Origin: Maylandia zebra
Taxonomy: Eukaryota > Chordata > Actinopteri > Cichliformes > Cichlidae
Assembly (NCBI RefSeq): GCF_041146795.1
Contig: NC_135168.1
Location: 14,498,131-14,562,130, forward strand
Direction: 5' to 3'
Length of the DNA: 64,000 nt
Position 1 is the stretch's first letter, and the number at the start of each line of letters is the position of its first letter. The position numbers and the translations under genes were made by a program. The notes below the pieces were generated by a model, which was given only the letters and a program-made list of their open reading frames with translations, did no database searches and was not told the DNA's origin. Positions 36,248-48,310 of the stretch are shown piece after piece.

Positions 36248-36590
36248 TTGGAAATGATAAATGGCCTGCATTTGTATAGCGCTTTACTAGTCACTAAGGA
36301 CCCCAAAGCGCTTCACACTACATTCAGTCATTCACCCATTCACACACACATTCACACACTGGTGATGGCGAGCTACATTGTAGCCACAGCTGCCCTGGGG
36401 CGCACTGACAGAGGCGAGGCTGCCGGACACTTGCGCCACCGGGCCCTCTGACCACCACCAGTAGGCAGACATGGGGTTAGTATCTTGCCCAAGGATATTT
36501 TGGGCATGTAGCCAGGAGGCAGCCTGGGATCGAACCACCGACCTTCTGATTAGTGGCTGACCTGCTCTGCCACCTGAGTAGTCTACTTCC
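36248..36590 (-). repeat. Dispersed teleost repeat with tRNA-like SINE head
   Basis: The plus strand reads AAATGGCCTGCATTTGTATA followed by GCGCTTTACTAGTC, a repeat frequent in fish. The minus strand from 36590 reads CTCAGGTGGCAGAGCAGGTC, with GGTCGGTGGTTCGATCC 35 bases on: A and B boxes of a tRNA-derived SINE. Confidence 0.65.
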
Positions 36591-37539
36591 CTACCACATT
36601 CCTTGACGTTCGAGTCTGACTACGTCACACTTGGATACCATTAAGGCTTCAGTATAGGAAATTCAGCTGCTTTGATTGACAGGTATGCTGACAAAGAGAG
36701 CTGTAAGCTGATCGGTTTGTGCTAGTCTTTACGTCTGCGATTCGAGTCACTCAACTGAATGATGTTTGTGGTGTTTTGCCATTTGGAGCATTTTAAATGG
36801 AATTACTGGCAAATGATGTGGTTTGCTGTCTGATACAGACTCTCTGCAAAGTTGTGCTTCAGTTTTTAGTGAGTGAAATTCAAGTATTATGCTATTAAGC
36901 ACTAATTCACAGCCATATGTTGGGAAGATTAGGGAGGTTACCATGCTCTTACGTAATCAGACACACACTGTTTGCTGCTCAACATCTCATCTCTCTTGTC
37001 ATTTGAAAAACAACAACACCCAGACAGACATTCCTCATGAATAAAACCACTGTGAAGTTGTGACAGGCTGAGCCTATAAATTTTACTGCTGGAAACAAAC
37101 CAGTATATCTGTGCTCCAGTGTCAAAACAAACCCCAAACACCCATTAAGGCTTTTACATATGGAAACACAACAAGAAACAAAGTAATTACAAATCTAACA
37201 AATGTTATGAGAAACTGAAAATATGCAACTAAACTAAAATAAATGATAAATAAACCTGAGTGACTGTACTAATATAAATGCAGGCAGGTAAAGCAAACAA
37301 AGGTGACCTTTGATTAAACTTACAGAAGAACAATAACAAAACACAGTGCCAGGTAACAGGAAATTCTAGCATGTCAAACAGAAAAAAATCTAAAGCAATG
37401 ACAAACTAATAATTATAGGTGGACATGATTAGATATGGAGATGTTTAACTGTCCTAAATGTGTTTACATTATAAATATATGCTACACTAAAAGTCTACAG
37501 CCAGCTAGCAGAGTGAGGATAACATAATATATAGTCCAT
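36591..37539. other. Intergenic, no gene seen
   Basis: AT-rich, nothing recognised. Confidence 0.4.
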
Positions 37540-38130
37540 TCATCCAACCATTATTTTCATCTTTCAAAGATTTTGGTGGCAGCAGGCTAAGACAGATTAG
37601 ATATATAGCTTCTATGATGAGTTCTGGGTATTCCCCGAGGTCTCCTCCCTGGTGGTTGTGCCAAAAAAACATGCAAAAGGAGGTGCCCAGAGGGCATCCT
37701 AACCAGACTGCTGAGCCACCTCAACTGGCTCCTGTTGACACGAAGAACCAGTGGCTCAACTGTGAGGTTTTTGATGTGTCCAAGCTCCTCGTCCTATCTG
37801 TAAGCTTGAGCCCAACCATGCAAAGGCCAGCGATGGTAACTAATTTCAGCTGCTTGTATTTGAGACCTCACTTTTTTGAACATTACCCAGATCTTTGTCC
37901 TTGATGTAAAAATGTAAATATTTTGGCTAAGCTATTCTTTCACCTTCATAGTTCGATACAACACCAACGTTGTTGCTGATTGTGCACTAATCTGTCAGTC
38001 CAACTCACGCTTTGCTCTCCCATTATGGGTTAAGAATATCCCAATACTTGAACTCTGTCACTTGGGGGTGGCCTTTCTCTCCTGACCCAAAGGGAGCTTA
38101 CATCCAACATAGAGCCTCAGACTTTGCCTT
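37540..38130 (-). mobile_element. LINE 3' fragment, antisense
   Basis: The plus strand is the complement of the C-terminal coding and 3' end of the same LINE family as at 27.2 kb. CCTCCCTGGTGGTTG and CTGAGCCACCTCAACTGGCT correspond to the family's C-terminal end; AATACTTGAACTCTGTCACT corresponds to FKYLG-upstream sequence. Confidence 0.65.
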
Positions 38131-39093
38131 GCTCACTTCCATTATAGCTGTTTCGCAGTTGGGTCACGATTCGATGAATCCAACAGAATCATCTGTGAAA
38201 AGAAGGGAAGCTGTTCTTAGGTTCACAAAACGTCTATAACTTGAAATCCTGCCCCTCGTCCCCCAAACAAGACTAGAGACGAGATTGGATCCTGTCTGTG
38301 ATCCGATCCTGTTGGTATAATTGAAATCACAAAAGAAAATAGAATTTTGAACTGATGACTGTGCTGTTTGGAAAACTAATGGTTCAGGTTTGTAACATTC
38401 ATCTTGCATGAAAACAAGAATTTGATTCATAGTAATCCATTGAATCGATGTCAACATCATGGTGCCGCTGGAGTGCTATTAACAGTTATTGTGCTTCCCA
38501 AAGTCAGATTGTTGAAATTCATTTGCTTGCAATAGCAAAACTGAAGAGGTAAAATAAAATGTAGTTTATTAAACTTCCATGTCAAATAAAAAGGGTTACA
38601 GTTAACGTTGAACAGAGTAAATGACTGTACAATTCAATAGGTAAAAAAACACATTTTAAAGCTGCCTTTTAAATAGCTTTAAAGCACATTCTAGGTCATA
38701 AATTCTGGTTATGTAATTGAAGGGTTACAGTTGAAGCAAAATGATGGCAGTGCTTTCTCTGAACATGATGTGGTAAAACAATCAAGCTTTGTATGTACTG
38801 TGCAGAGACCTTGGCTAGAGTCTATCTCTACTTGATGATTAATTACCAGTTTGAGAATTTAGACTAATTATTTATGTAGATACCTGATAAAACAATGCAA
38901 TCCAGAAGTTCATTCAAGGAACAGGAAGTTCTCTATATTGACATGTTTCAACAAGCCTGAATTATGCCAACTTATCATACTGTAGTTCTGTTCTTTAATA
39001 TAATGTACATCGAACACCGAATGTATTGGTCCAACTTTTGCAGCCAAAGCAAACAGTTGTATCTATAACTTCTGTTCCCCGAAGGAGAGGAAT
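38131..39093. other. Intergenic, no gene seen
   Basis: AT-rich, nothing recognised. Confidence 0.4.
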
Positions 39094-40421
39094 GAGGTAC
39101 AACGCATAAGTATGGGATACCACGCCCTCTCGTGTCCTGGCTGAAGAAACTTTTATTCATGCCTCTAAGGCAGATGAGCTGTGTTGACATGCGCAGAGCC
39201 CCACCTGCACATATACCCACTGTCATCACAGTCATCCCTCAGTTCGATAGCTCAGAGGCTTGCCATTTGTAAGCGTACAAGCCTCTAGTGGATGACGCCC
39301 TAGCACTCTGAATTGTCACTAACACACTAGGTGGCAGACCTTTAGCAATCAAATTGAAGCATGAAGGTGCCACAGATCCAGGTGCGGATGAAACACCTCT
39401 ACTCCCGCCTGAGAGAAAAGGTCCCTACGGAGAGGTAGCTGCCAAGGACTCACTGCTAGCAGACCGATTATCTCTGTATGCAACGGCCTTGGAGGCCACC
39501 AAGGGGCCACTAGAATCTGAGAGATACTGCCGACACACTCTCTCTAGAACTGGAGATATCATTTCAGCTGGAGGAAATGCACACAGGAGCACGTCTGGCC
39601 ATTGGTACACTGTTGCGTCCATGCCCAAGGGTGCATCGTGGTCAATTACGGAGAAGAACAGGGGGCAGTGAGCGTTTACCCTGCAGGCAAAAAGATCTAC
39701 TTACGCCTACCCAAATAGATCCAAATCTGGGACACCATCAAAGGGTGAAACCTCCTCCCCCTCGTGCTCTGAGGGGTGCTAGCGCTGCCTTGGCATATTT
39801 CGCGAAGGTCCGAGAAGCGAGAGACAACCCGAACGGCAGCACAAGGTATTGGTAGGCTACGCCCTCGAATGCAGTGAAACTACCTTTGGTTTGGGTGAAA
39901 ATAAGCATCTGTTAGATCGATTGTTGCACTGGTCTGTCCAGATACACAGCCCTGTCCCTGTCTGGGACATCAGAGAGGCTCAGCCACAGGTGCCTCTGGG
40001 CCACTACTGTTGAAGCCATCCCTCTGACTTGGGAGAGTGCTGTACAGTGGGACGCACAGAGGATGTAATCTGTGGCGACTCTGACCTCGTTAAGATGCCA
40101 GACGAGAGGAGAGGGTCATGCTATGCGACAGCAGTCCATCCCAGCACTTTCTCCACAAACATCATCCGTCTTTCCAGGGTTGAGCGCTGGTGCTGGTGAC
40201 AGAATGCACAGGCTTTGGGCTCTGTCAACGCTCTCCTAGCATGGACAATCCCCAGCAAACAGGACAGGCATGATGCTGGTCACTGTTGGGTGATGTGATG
40301 ACAGGGGATGTATGCGCAGGCAGGGCTGTGCATATGTTATCACAGGTCAAAAAGGCATGAATAAAGGTTTCTTCAGCCAGGACACACGAGGATGTGATAT
40401 ACCAAACTTGCGTGTTGCACA
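39094..40421. mobile_element. DNA transposon with about 130-bp inverted repeats, superfamily not assigned
   Basis: Left arm 39094-39230 and right arm 40295-40421 are imperfect inverted copies sharing GTGTCCTGGCTGAAGAAAC and TTTATTCATGCC. The 1.06-kb centre is GC-richer than its surroundings and holds no intact transposase. The true ends and target duplication are not resolved. Confidence 0.6.
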
Positions 40422-40429
40422 GAGTGGAT

Positions 40430-40720
40430 CGACTGAAAGGAAACAGCCCTGACCCATCAATGCATGGACTCCACTAGAACCTTGAACGTATGCTATGGTA
40501 TTTGGCACCAACATGTTAGCAACAAATTCTTTGAGTCCTGTAAAATGCCAGATGAAGCCTCTCAGGATTTGACTTGTTTCTCTGGGGAATTTATATGCCA
40601 AGTTAACATCTAAAACTCGTTGTTGTGCTGCTTTAAACATATTTGTACAATGATTGCTTTGTGGCATGGTGCATTGTCCTTTTGAAAGTGTACAAGGTTT
40701 GATCTCAGAAGCTGAGAGAA
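40430..40720 (-). mobile_element. Mariner-type transposon fragment
   Basis: CTGACCCATCAATGCATGGA with CTCCACTAGAACC, ATGTTAGCAACAAATTC and TTGTGGCATGGTGCATTGTC match, in antisense, a common fish mariner transposase gene. A 300-base piece only. Confidence 0.55.
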
Positions 40721-43700
40721 GGGAAGTAGACACAACTAGATGCAAAATACATGACACAAACAACCACCAAAGTAAAACAGGAAGTAATAGATGACAGACC
40801 CACACAAGCGAATCTGACATAGGGACAAAAACAAACAGAGACAAGGGAACCGGATGGGAATACAAAAGGGAACTAACAAAGGTATAATCAACAAAGCAGG
40901 CAGAGAACTAAATGCACAGTGACATGCCAAAGAGACATAACTGAATGGGAAGACAAGAATAACTTGAGACAATGAAATGGGGAAACCAGTCAACCATGGG
41001 TACAGAACACAGAGAGACTAGACAAACATGGGGACAGGAATGGAAAAACAGAAACAGAGAAAAATCCTACATAACTAAGACACATGGACTCAACTAGAAG
41101 ATACATAATTAGATGTACTAGAATACAAACTGAGCGCTGGAGGATATAGTAATAACATAAAAAAAAATAGCCTTGTGGTAGGAAGGACCTGGCACTTGGC
41201 AGGAAACTGTTTTTATTTACAGTGATTCATGTACAGAAAGCTTTTCAGCTGCCCTCTCCAACTCACACATACCACACAGCCTTCTTCTCCGGGGTTAGGG
41301 GGCTACTGAAATAGGGAAGGCATAATTGGTGTGATGGCTGACAGCTGTGCCAGCCAGCCTCCCCTGGCACTACCCCCTCAACCCACTGCTCCACCCCTCC
41401 TTCTACAACCACAAACCACACCCTGCCACAAGCATTCTTACTAATATTAGAAAAGAGACAAACTAGGACAGAAGTGATCCTCAAAAAACAATCATCAAAA
41501 ACTAAATGATAGCAAGAGCTTCAGTTCTCTTTCAAACTCACTCAGTGTGGGAAGCGCACTCTGGCATGACCAATCCATTTATGACCAATCAGAGGGCACT
41601 TCCAATAGTGAGATACCGAGTGAGGTTGTCAGAGAACATGAGTTATGCATGTAACCAAATGTTTTGGTGTCACTCTGTCACAGCCATCACAATTTTGCCT
41701 TGCCAAACGCCTTCAAATCCTTACGCTTTCCATTTATTATTACTGCTTCTTTCAACTTTGGGGAAAAATGTTCCCTTGCTTCCTAATATAGCCTACCCAC
41801 TAACAGGTACCATGATGAAAAGATGATCCGTGTTATTCATTTCACTTGTCAGTGGTCATAATGCTATGCCTGATCGATCTATATAATTTATTGTTACTCA
41901 GCCGCCTCCAGCCCTGCACTTAATTGGACAAACTGGTAAGCTGTTTATAGCTGGTCAAACATACAGTACAGTCAAATTACAAAGCTGTTCACATGTATTA
42001 TTAAATGAAACAGTAAAGCAAATATGGCCCATTATGATTACACTAATACTGTGCCATCACCTTTAAGCCGTACTTTTTTAAAGATTTGGGCACTGAACCT
42101 TTTTTCGGTGAGGTGCTTACCACTATGTCACCTCGCTAACCACTTAATGGTTAGTGAGATGACCAGATGTACCTAAATGACCAAATGAACCAATCAAAGT
42201 GAAATCATACCAAACCAAGATGCACCTCCATAGTTTACTTTGGACTTACCATATAACGGCATCACTCTTTGCTGACTAATGTTAAAAACATATAAATGTA
42301 AATTACTACCCACATCACAAATTACATTAGATATATGTAAATATAACCTTTGGGTAGCTCCTGGAAAGAGCTCACTGCTCTGTAGGACACACACACACAC
42401 ATGCAGTGATGGTGGATCACTCTATTTTTCCTCTTGCTCTACAGATGCTGTCTTATGCTGTCATGTTCTCATGTAACTGTATTGTAAAACCATTAGTGGT
42501 TACAGGTGAAAGCTTTTGCAGAACAACTGGGGGAAGACAGAGGCTTTAAGCTTATCGTCCACATCAATAATCAAACAGAGCTTTTTTGATTAATGTATGC
42601 CTGAAGAAGTCATAGTCATCTGTTATATAACATCATTAACATAGTGACATAACAGACTAGTTTTTGTTGTTTTTTTTTCACATTTGCAGCAGGTATTAAA
42701 TGAACCCCTACTCTGCTGCTTTCACATGCTGGCTTTCTGTTGATGCATGCCTAATGGGCATAGAAATAACAACAGTCAATTTTGATGTCACATGACAAAA
42801 TATACCAGCAACCACATCCCTTTCTCATAGACTCTGTATGAGATTTTTTCATAATGCAATTTAAATAAATGTGATTTGATTTGTTGGCATCTGTACCGGT
42901 GATTGTAGTATTGAACTCTTCACTGCAAGCACCACAAACAAAGTGAAGCAAAGCATTCCCAATTCAGTTTGGTAGGCCATGGAGTCCCCATATTCAAAGT
43001 AAATGAAAAAAGTATTGCATAGAAAAAAAAAACAAATTTCCAGCCCTGTGAATGAATGCAGATGACATTTCTCTTCATGAAAAAATAAGTATATTTACTA
43101 CGTCAGCCTTCAAAAGTATCTTTTTTTCTTTAGCCTTTCACACTGTGGGGAGTAGGCCATCTATAGGGGACCATCAAAGTCCTCTGTCCTGTAGCTAATT
43201 AAAACTGTTGGATTGTCACCTTATTTTGATCGTGGAGCCTGCATGTTTCAGTGAACCCTAGAGTTATCCCAGGTAGGTTCACCCATGCTGGAAAGAGTTA
43301 AAGAGTAGAGGATAGACCCAGAATGATCCCTAGTCCTCCAGTTTAGAGGTTGGTTTGCTCTGAAAACAGCTTTGAAGGCAGGATAATCACTCTAAAAGCC
43401 ACAGCGAAGGAGACAGATGTAAAAATGTAATAATGTAATAATTGTGCCAGTTAACTTGTGTTAAATTAGAGTAACCGGTTAACTAACTGTTGCTTTTTTT
43501 GTTCCTAATTAGGTTTGTGTTTGTTCCCCTGTTTTTAATAGACTTGATAACAAAGCCAGAGATATGCTGTGAACACTGGTGTCTAAGCTGTCCCAACAAA
43601 ATGTGATATTGACGACACCTACAAAAACTGAGAAATCAGTCTAAGTAAGATCCTGTATTACGTACTTTGACTTGTGATTGTTTGAAGCTCTTTCACTGAC

Positions 43701-45850
43701 AATGAAGAGGAGAAACCTCTATCCAACTGTCAGGCTTTGCAGATGAGTTACTAATAGTTGGGAAATAAAGAGACAAGGAAGGATATTAAAGTATCACTGA
43801 AGTAAAAACAAAACCTCAAAACCTTAAATCCCAGAAGACATATCATCATGCAGAAAAAATTCTTAAGATGTTGTTTTTCTTTTAAGGAGGTGAAAATGTG
43901 TGAAATAATTTCACTGGTTACCAGAGTGGTTTTAAAAACAAGCGATGACATTGTGAAATACGGATAATATCATCTCAGGATTATCAAGCTGACATTACTT
44001 GAAAATTGCTTAAACAAACCAGCTTGCTTCAGCAAACTTCACTGTCTCCTGCCAGGTTTTGCTTCAGTAGCTTTCTGCACAATAAGGTTTAAAGCCTCCA
44101 TTCTGCACTGAAGGACTTGTTACAATAGATTGATTTTGCAGCACAGCAGAAAGAAAAAAGCAATTCTTATTTCATGGTGAGGCCTTTTTTTGGGTAATGG
44201 AATGGGTTCTGCAGACACAAAGGTCATATCACTCCCTCAGCATGTTGGAGGATGATGTCAGCTTTAAAGTCAAGGTGAAAATGAAGCAAAAGCCAAATGT
44301 GAATATAGGAGATTTCCACACAACCGTACTGTTGTGTAACTGCATCTGGACAGTGATTCTTTGTTCCCAATCCCTTGGTGTCATTTTAAACTTTGGCTAG
44401 TTCTTGCTGTAAATCAAACCCTGATTGACAGGCTGTAATAATAATAAGTCCAATGTCTGCAAAACAGTGCACATCGCTGATTTTTATTGCAAACATAGTG
44501 ACAGGACTGCACTTATGAATATTGAACAGGATGAATAAAAATGCAAGAACACATTCAGAAACCTTTTGGTGAAGATGTGGTTTGATGTTAGACCAGATGT
44601 CTGCAGAAAGAAGAGTCGACCTTCTGCTTTTGTTATTATGCAAAAGGAGAAGTTCTCTGCAGAAAAAGTGCAGAACTACTGACCCACACTTGTGCAGTCT
44701 TGTAAAAATACAGACATTTCTTCGTGGTATTATTGAAGAACAGCACACAAGAGATTTTAATGCACACGACATACAAATGCACACAGCAAAAGTGACATAA
44801 TAGAAGCTCTCACACACACACACTCACTCACCTTATTCCCTTTCAGTAAGTCAGCCAGAGGGATCATCTAGTACCTCTGGTCTTCGTCTCTGTTCAGGGA
44901 TTTACTGTCCCTCTCTGAGGAATCGTTAAGTAATGCTGCTTCACTGCCCAGAACTCCTGTGATTCTCAAGAAAACCTATCAGGAGCACCTGCTGTTTCCA
45001 TGAACCGTGCTAACCAAAATGAACCTAGGTAAAACCTATGATCCCTCACTCACCTAATCACCTCATAAATTCCTCTTTGCCATGGTAGCTTTTGACAGGT
45101 GATTTTGGTTCATACATGGATTATTGCAATTCAATATCACAGTAACCAAAACTGCAGAGTGCAGTTCATAAAAAGGGATTGTGTTGGTGACATTTCAAGA
45201 CATTCAATAGGATGTTGCAAAGGGTGCAAAGGGACAGTCATTTGAGACAATGGGCCATACTTTCACTGTACTTTTTTGTAACATTTGTCATTATTGTCAT
45301 TTGTCATCAGCAAGTTTTAAGTTAAAGCAAAGATTGCATTTCTTTATTTATTTTCTGTGACTTTTTTTGGTTTCTGAAGACTTAGAGGTAGAAAACTTTA
45401 TGCTTTTAACTGTTTTATGGAATGGAGATTAAAATTTGAGGGAAGACCCTTATTGGACTAATGAAGTACCAACTAGAGATAGGAACCGAAGTAGTTCAGT
45501 TCCTTGGAGTTGTTAGTCTGCTTGCCTATCAATCCCTATCCCGCTTATCCGCTTGAAGTTGCGCTACAATCAGTTGATTTCATTTTGTATGCCGGAGGAG
45601 GAAAATAGTATAGTTGTAGTTTTCACCGTGGATATGGACACTATTTTTATTTTTATTCCACAAAGGAAGTGCAAAGTGCATCCAGGACAGAAATGGCTGC
45701 ATTATGCTGTTAACACAACTTCGGCTCTTTGCAAGCACTTGCACAGTAGGTATGTTAACACTGAATGTCGACCCCAGCCTAGAGACCAGACCCAGAATTT
45801 CAGCAGGTAACAAACTGAAGGGCAGCCAGGCTGCAGCCTCCATTTCTACA
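40721..45850. other. Intergenic, no gene supported
   Basis: A purine-rich repeat-like stretch at 40730-41160 (many ACAGAGA/ACAAAC runs) has a loosely inverted relative near 45900-46130; I cannot name it. The rest is unassigned. The open frame at 44386-44823 has no family motif. Confidence 0.35.
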
Positions 45851-45889
45851 TTTGTAAACTGACGGTTTTGTATACCGTCAGTTTACAAA
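45851..45889. repeat. Perfect 16-bp inverted repeat with 7-base loop
   Basis: TTTGTAAACTGACGGT and ACCGTCAGTTTACAAA flank TTTGTAT. No U-run or gene next to it. Confidence 0.9.
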
Positions 45890-47703
45890 AAACATTAAAC
45901 TGGCAGGTTTTTGTGTTTCTGTTTTAGTTTAGAATCTGTTTATCATGTACTTTTGGCAGTTCTACTTCTAACATTTGTTCAGTTTCAACAGTTGTTCCCG
46001 ATCAACCCCTGTTTCCCTTTGTTTCCTTTGCTAGATAGCAATGTTCTCATAGTCAAGATTATTTTTTCTTCTGTGTATTTCTGTATTTTGTCAGTTCCTC
46101 ACTGTCTATAGCTCTGCTCGTGACCCTGTGGTAGGTTGTCTGTACTTTTCCCTTTGCCTGCACCTCATTTGCTTTGTTCATCTATGAAACTACTTCCACA
46201 TGGAGACCCAACCTGGAAACTGCGTCTCATGTGTCCTGCGTATGCGTCCTTCTCCTTTGCCTAATCTGTTCCTTGTTGATGTAATGGTTAATGATTTTAA
46301 ACCATTAGACTATGTTTCGGTCCAGATGGTTGCACTAAGACCCCAAATGACTAAAGTTTGCACAGATTTGAGTCGAAACTCTTTGCAGAGTTGTACAGTA
46401 ATGGTGTTGTCCTTTGTATTTCTGATGTCAAGTATGTAGTATTACAGTAGATTAACAGGATAACTGTGAATTACAAAGTAAGACCCAAAATAGTCCAGAT
46501 TGTGTATAATCACAGCTCTGAGCGCATGCTTGTCCAGTTCCCCATCTTAAATTCAGTATGCCACTAAGTGAGCTAACAATCTCAGCTGTAATGGGTACAA
46601 CATTACCACGGTTAGTTCTGACCTATTTCTTCCATGACCACGTATTTCTCAGACAAACCAAGAGTCTTCATTTGTATTGACATTAGTGGAAAAAAAGAAG
46701 TAAAAAGCTGTCAACTTTATACATGTCTTCAGTGCCAATAGTGCTAATAATTTGAATGTGCACACTTTTTGCCTTCAAACTACAAAATATAAGACAAGAC
46801 AATCAGTTTATAGTATATTTATTATTTTGTATCCCATAACTTATTGGTTTCTTCATCAGCAAAGTTTTTAATTCTGAGGCTGTTTGTGACTTTGACACTT
46901 ATCCATACTTACCAAAATGCAAACAGATGCCTGAATTATATGCACATTATGTAATTGGAAATGACCTCTCTCATATATCTGTCAAATGTTACAGTGAGAT
47001 AAGATGGTATGTGCTTTAAGTGAGATTACTGTAACACCTTAATCTCTTTCTTCCTACCTCTGACATCTTGACAGAGCCATAGAGTCTCCACTTTGTTTTC
47101 ATAGGTGTGAGCAGTTACTGCACAATATTCAGTGTTAATAGCCTTGCCAGAAGGTGTCTCTCAGGTTTCTATTCTAATGAAATAATGATGACAGATGAGA
47201 GACGTGCTCACCAGAACTCTGACAGCCGAGGGGGTGATTGTGAGGAAGCCTGCCCACCTATGTTTGTGGGCTTTTGTCTCTCTTCCACTCCTGTCTGTGT
47301 GGGCCATGCTGGGAGGTTAATGAAGACAGAAGCAAACTGCTCAAATTTAGGTGTATAAATAATTACTGTGTGCTTAGTTTCAACTCTGCTGTAGGGATGT
47401 AGTTTGAATCTGAAGAGTGATTAAAATAACTTGTTTATCTGTTCACTGGAGGGCTTGTTATCTGTATAGTTGGAGGCATTTGAGAGTACCTAAGTATGAA
47501 CAGATGCCCTTGTAAAAGACAATTGTGGCTCTGAGTCTGACTAAAACTGAGCAGTTTTTTGACAAATAGATACAAACTCCAGGTTGGAGATGTTTACATG
47601 TCAGTGGCATACTTTGAGTTTTTGATTCGTAAACCTAACTGAGCCTATTTCAGGACTGGAGTGAAATCCTGTCTGTATTTAGATGTAAAAATCCCTTCCT
47701 ATT
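45890..47703. other. Intergenic, no gene seen
   Basis: Nothing recognised. 47107-47358 is less AT-rich than its surroundings but has no splice-supported exon. Confidence 0.35.
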
Positions 47704-48310
47704 AGGGCTGCTCGATTATGGCAAAAATGATAATCACGATTATTTTCACTGAAATTGAGATCACGATTATTTGACGATATTTATTTAACCCTGTAAGTAT
47801 TTGTGGGAGCATTTCAAGTTGCTATACATCAATACAACTGTTATAGCCCATATTTTAATAATATGTATGCATTAAGTCCATAGTAATTACATAAATTGCA
47901 AAAAAGTGCAATAAACTACAAAAAAAATTGAAAATCGCTTTTGTTTTGTTTACATATATTTCTACTTGGAGAAATTTAAGAGGTTTATCCCTCAAAACTT
48001 TAAATACAATAAAGTTGCAAAAAAATAGTTTCCCACCACAGGAAATTTATTTTGAGTGTCTTCATAGTTTTATTTTGGAGATACAGCAATTTTTATATAC
48101 TGCAGGAAAAACAAAAAACAATCCTATGATGCAAATTTGCAAAGAAAACAGCATGTGCATCATTTCACTGTGGGAAGTGTTACGAACAGCTGATAGGAAC
48201 GGCAAAGCGTGAGGTCTAACACACGTAAAAATCTGGAAAAAAAATACCCATCTGGCACGCAGAGCAGCCATGAAGTTTGAAATGTTACCAAGCAACAAGT
48301 CTGTTTATCA
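47704..48310 (+). mobile_element. hAT-like fragment, left end only
   Basis: Begins TAGGGCTGCTCGATTATGGC, followed by the AATCACGATTATT repeats typical of a common fish hAT element. The matching right terminal repeat is not found, so the copy is truncated and its end is a guess. Confidence 0.55.

Noticed and set aside
40347..40865. 172-codon minus-strand frame
   Set aside because: Crosses the edge between a mariner fragment and an unrelated repeat-like region, so it is a composite of repeats.
44386..44823. 145-codon minus-strand frame
   Set aside because: Hydrophobic, Cys-rich low-information translation; no motif, no splice context, antisense to nothing known.
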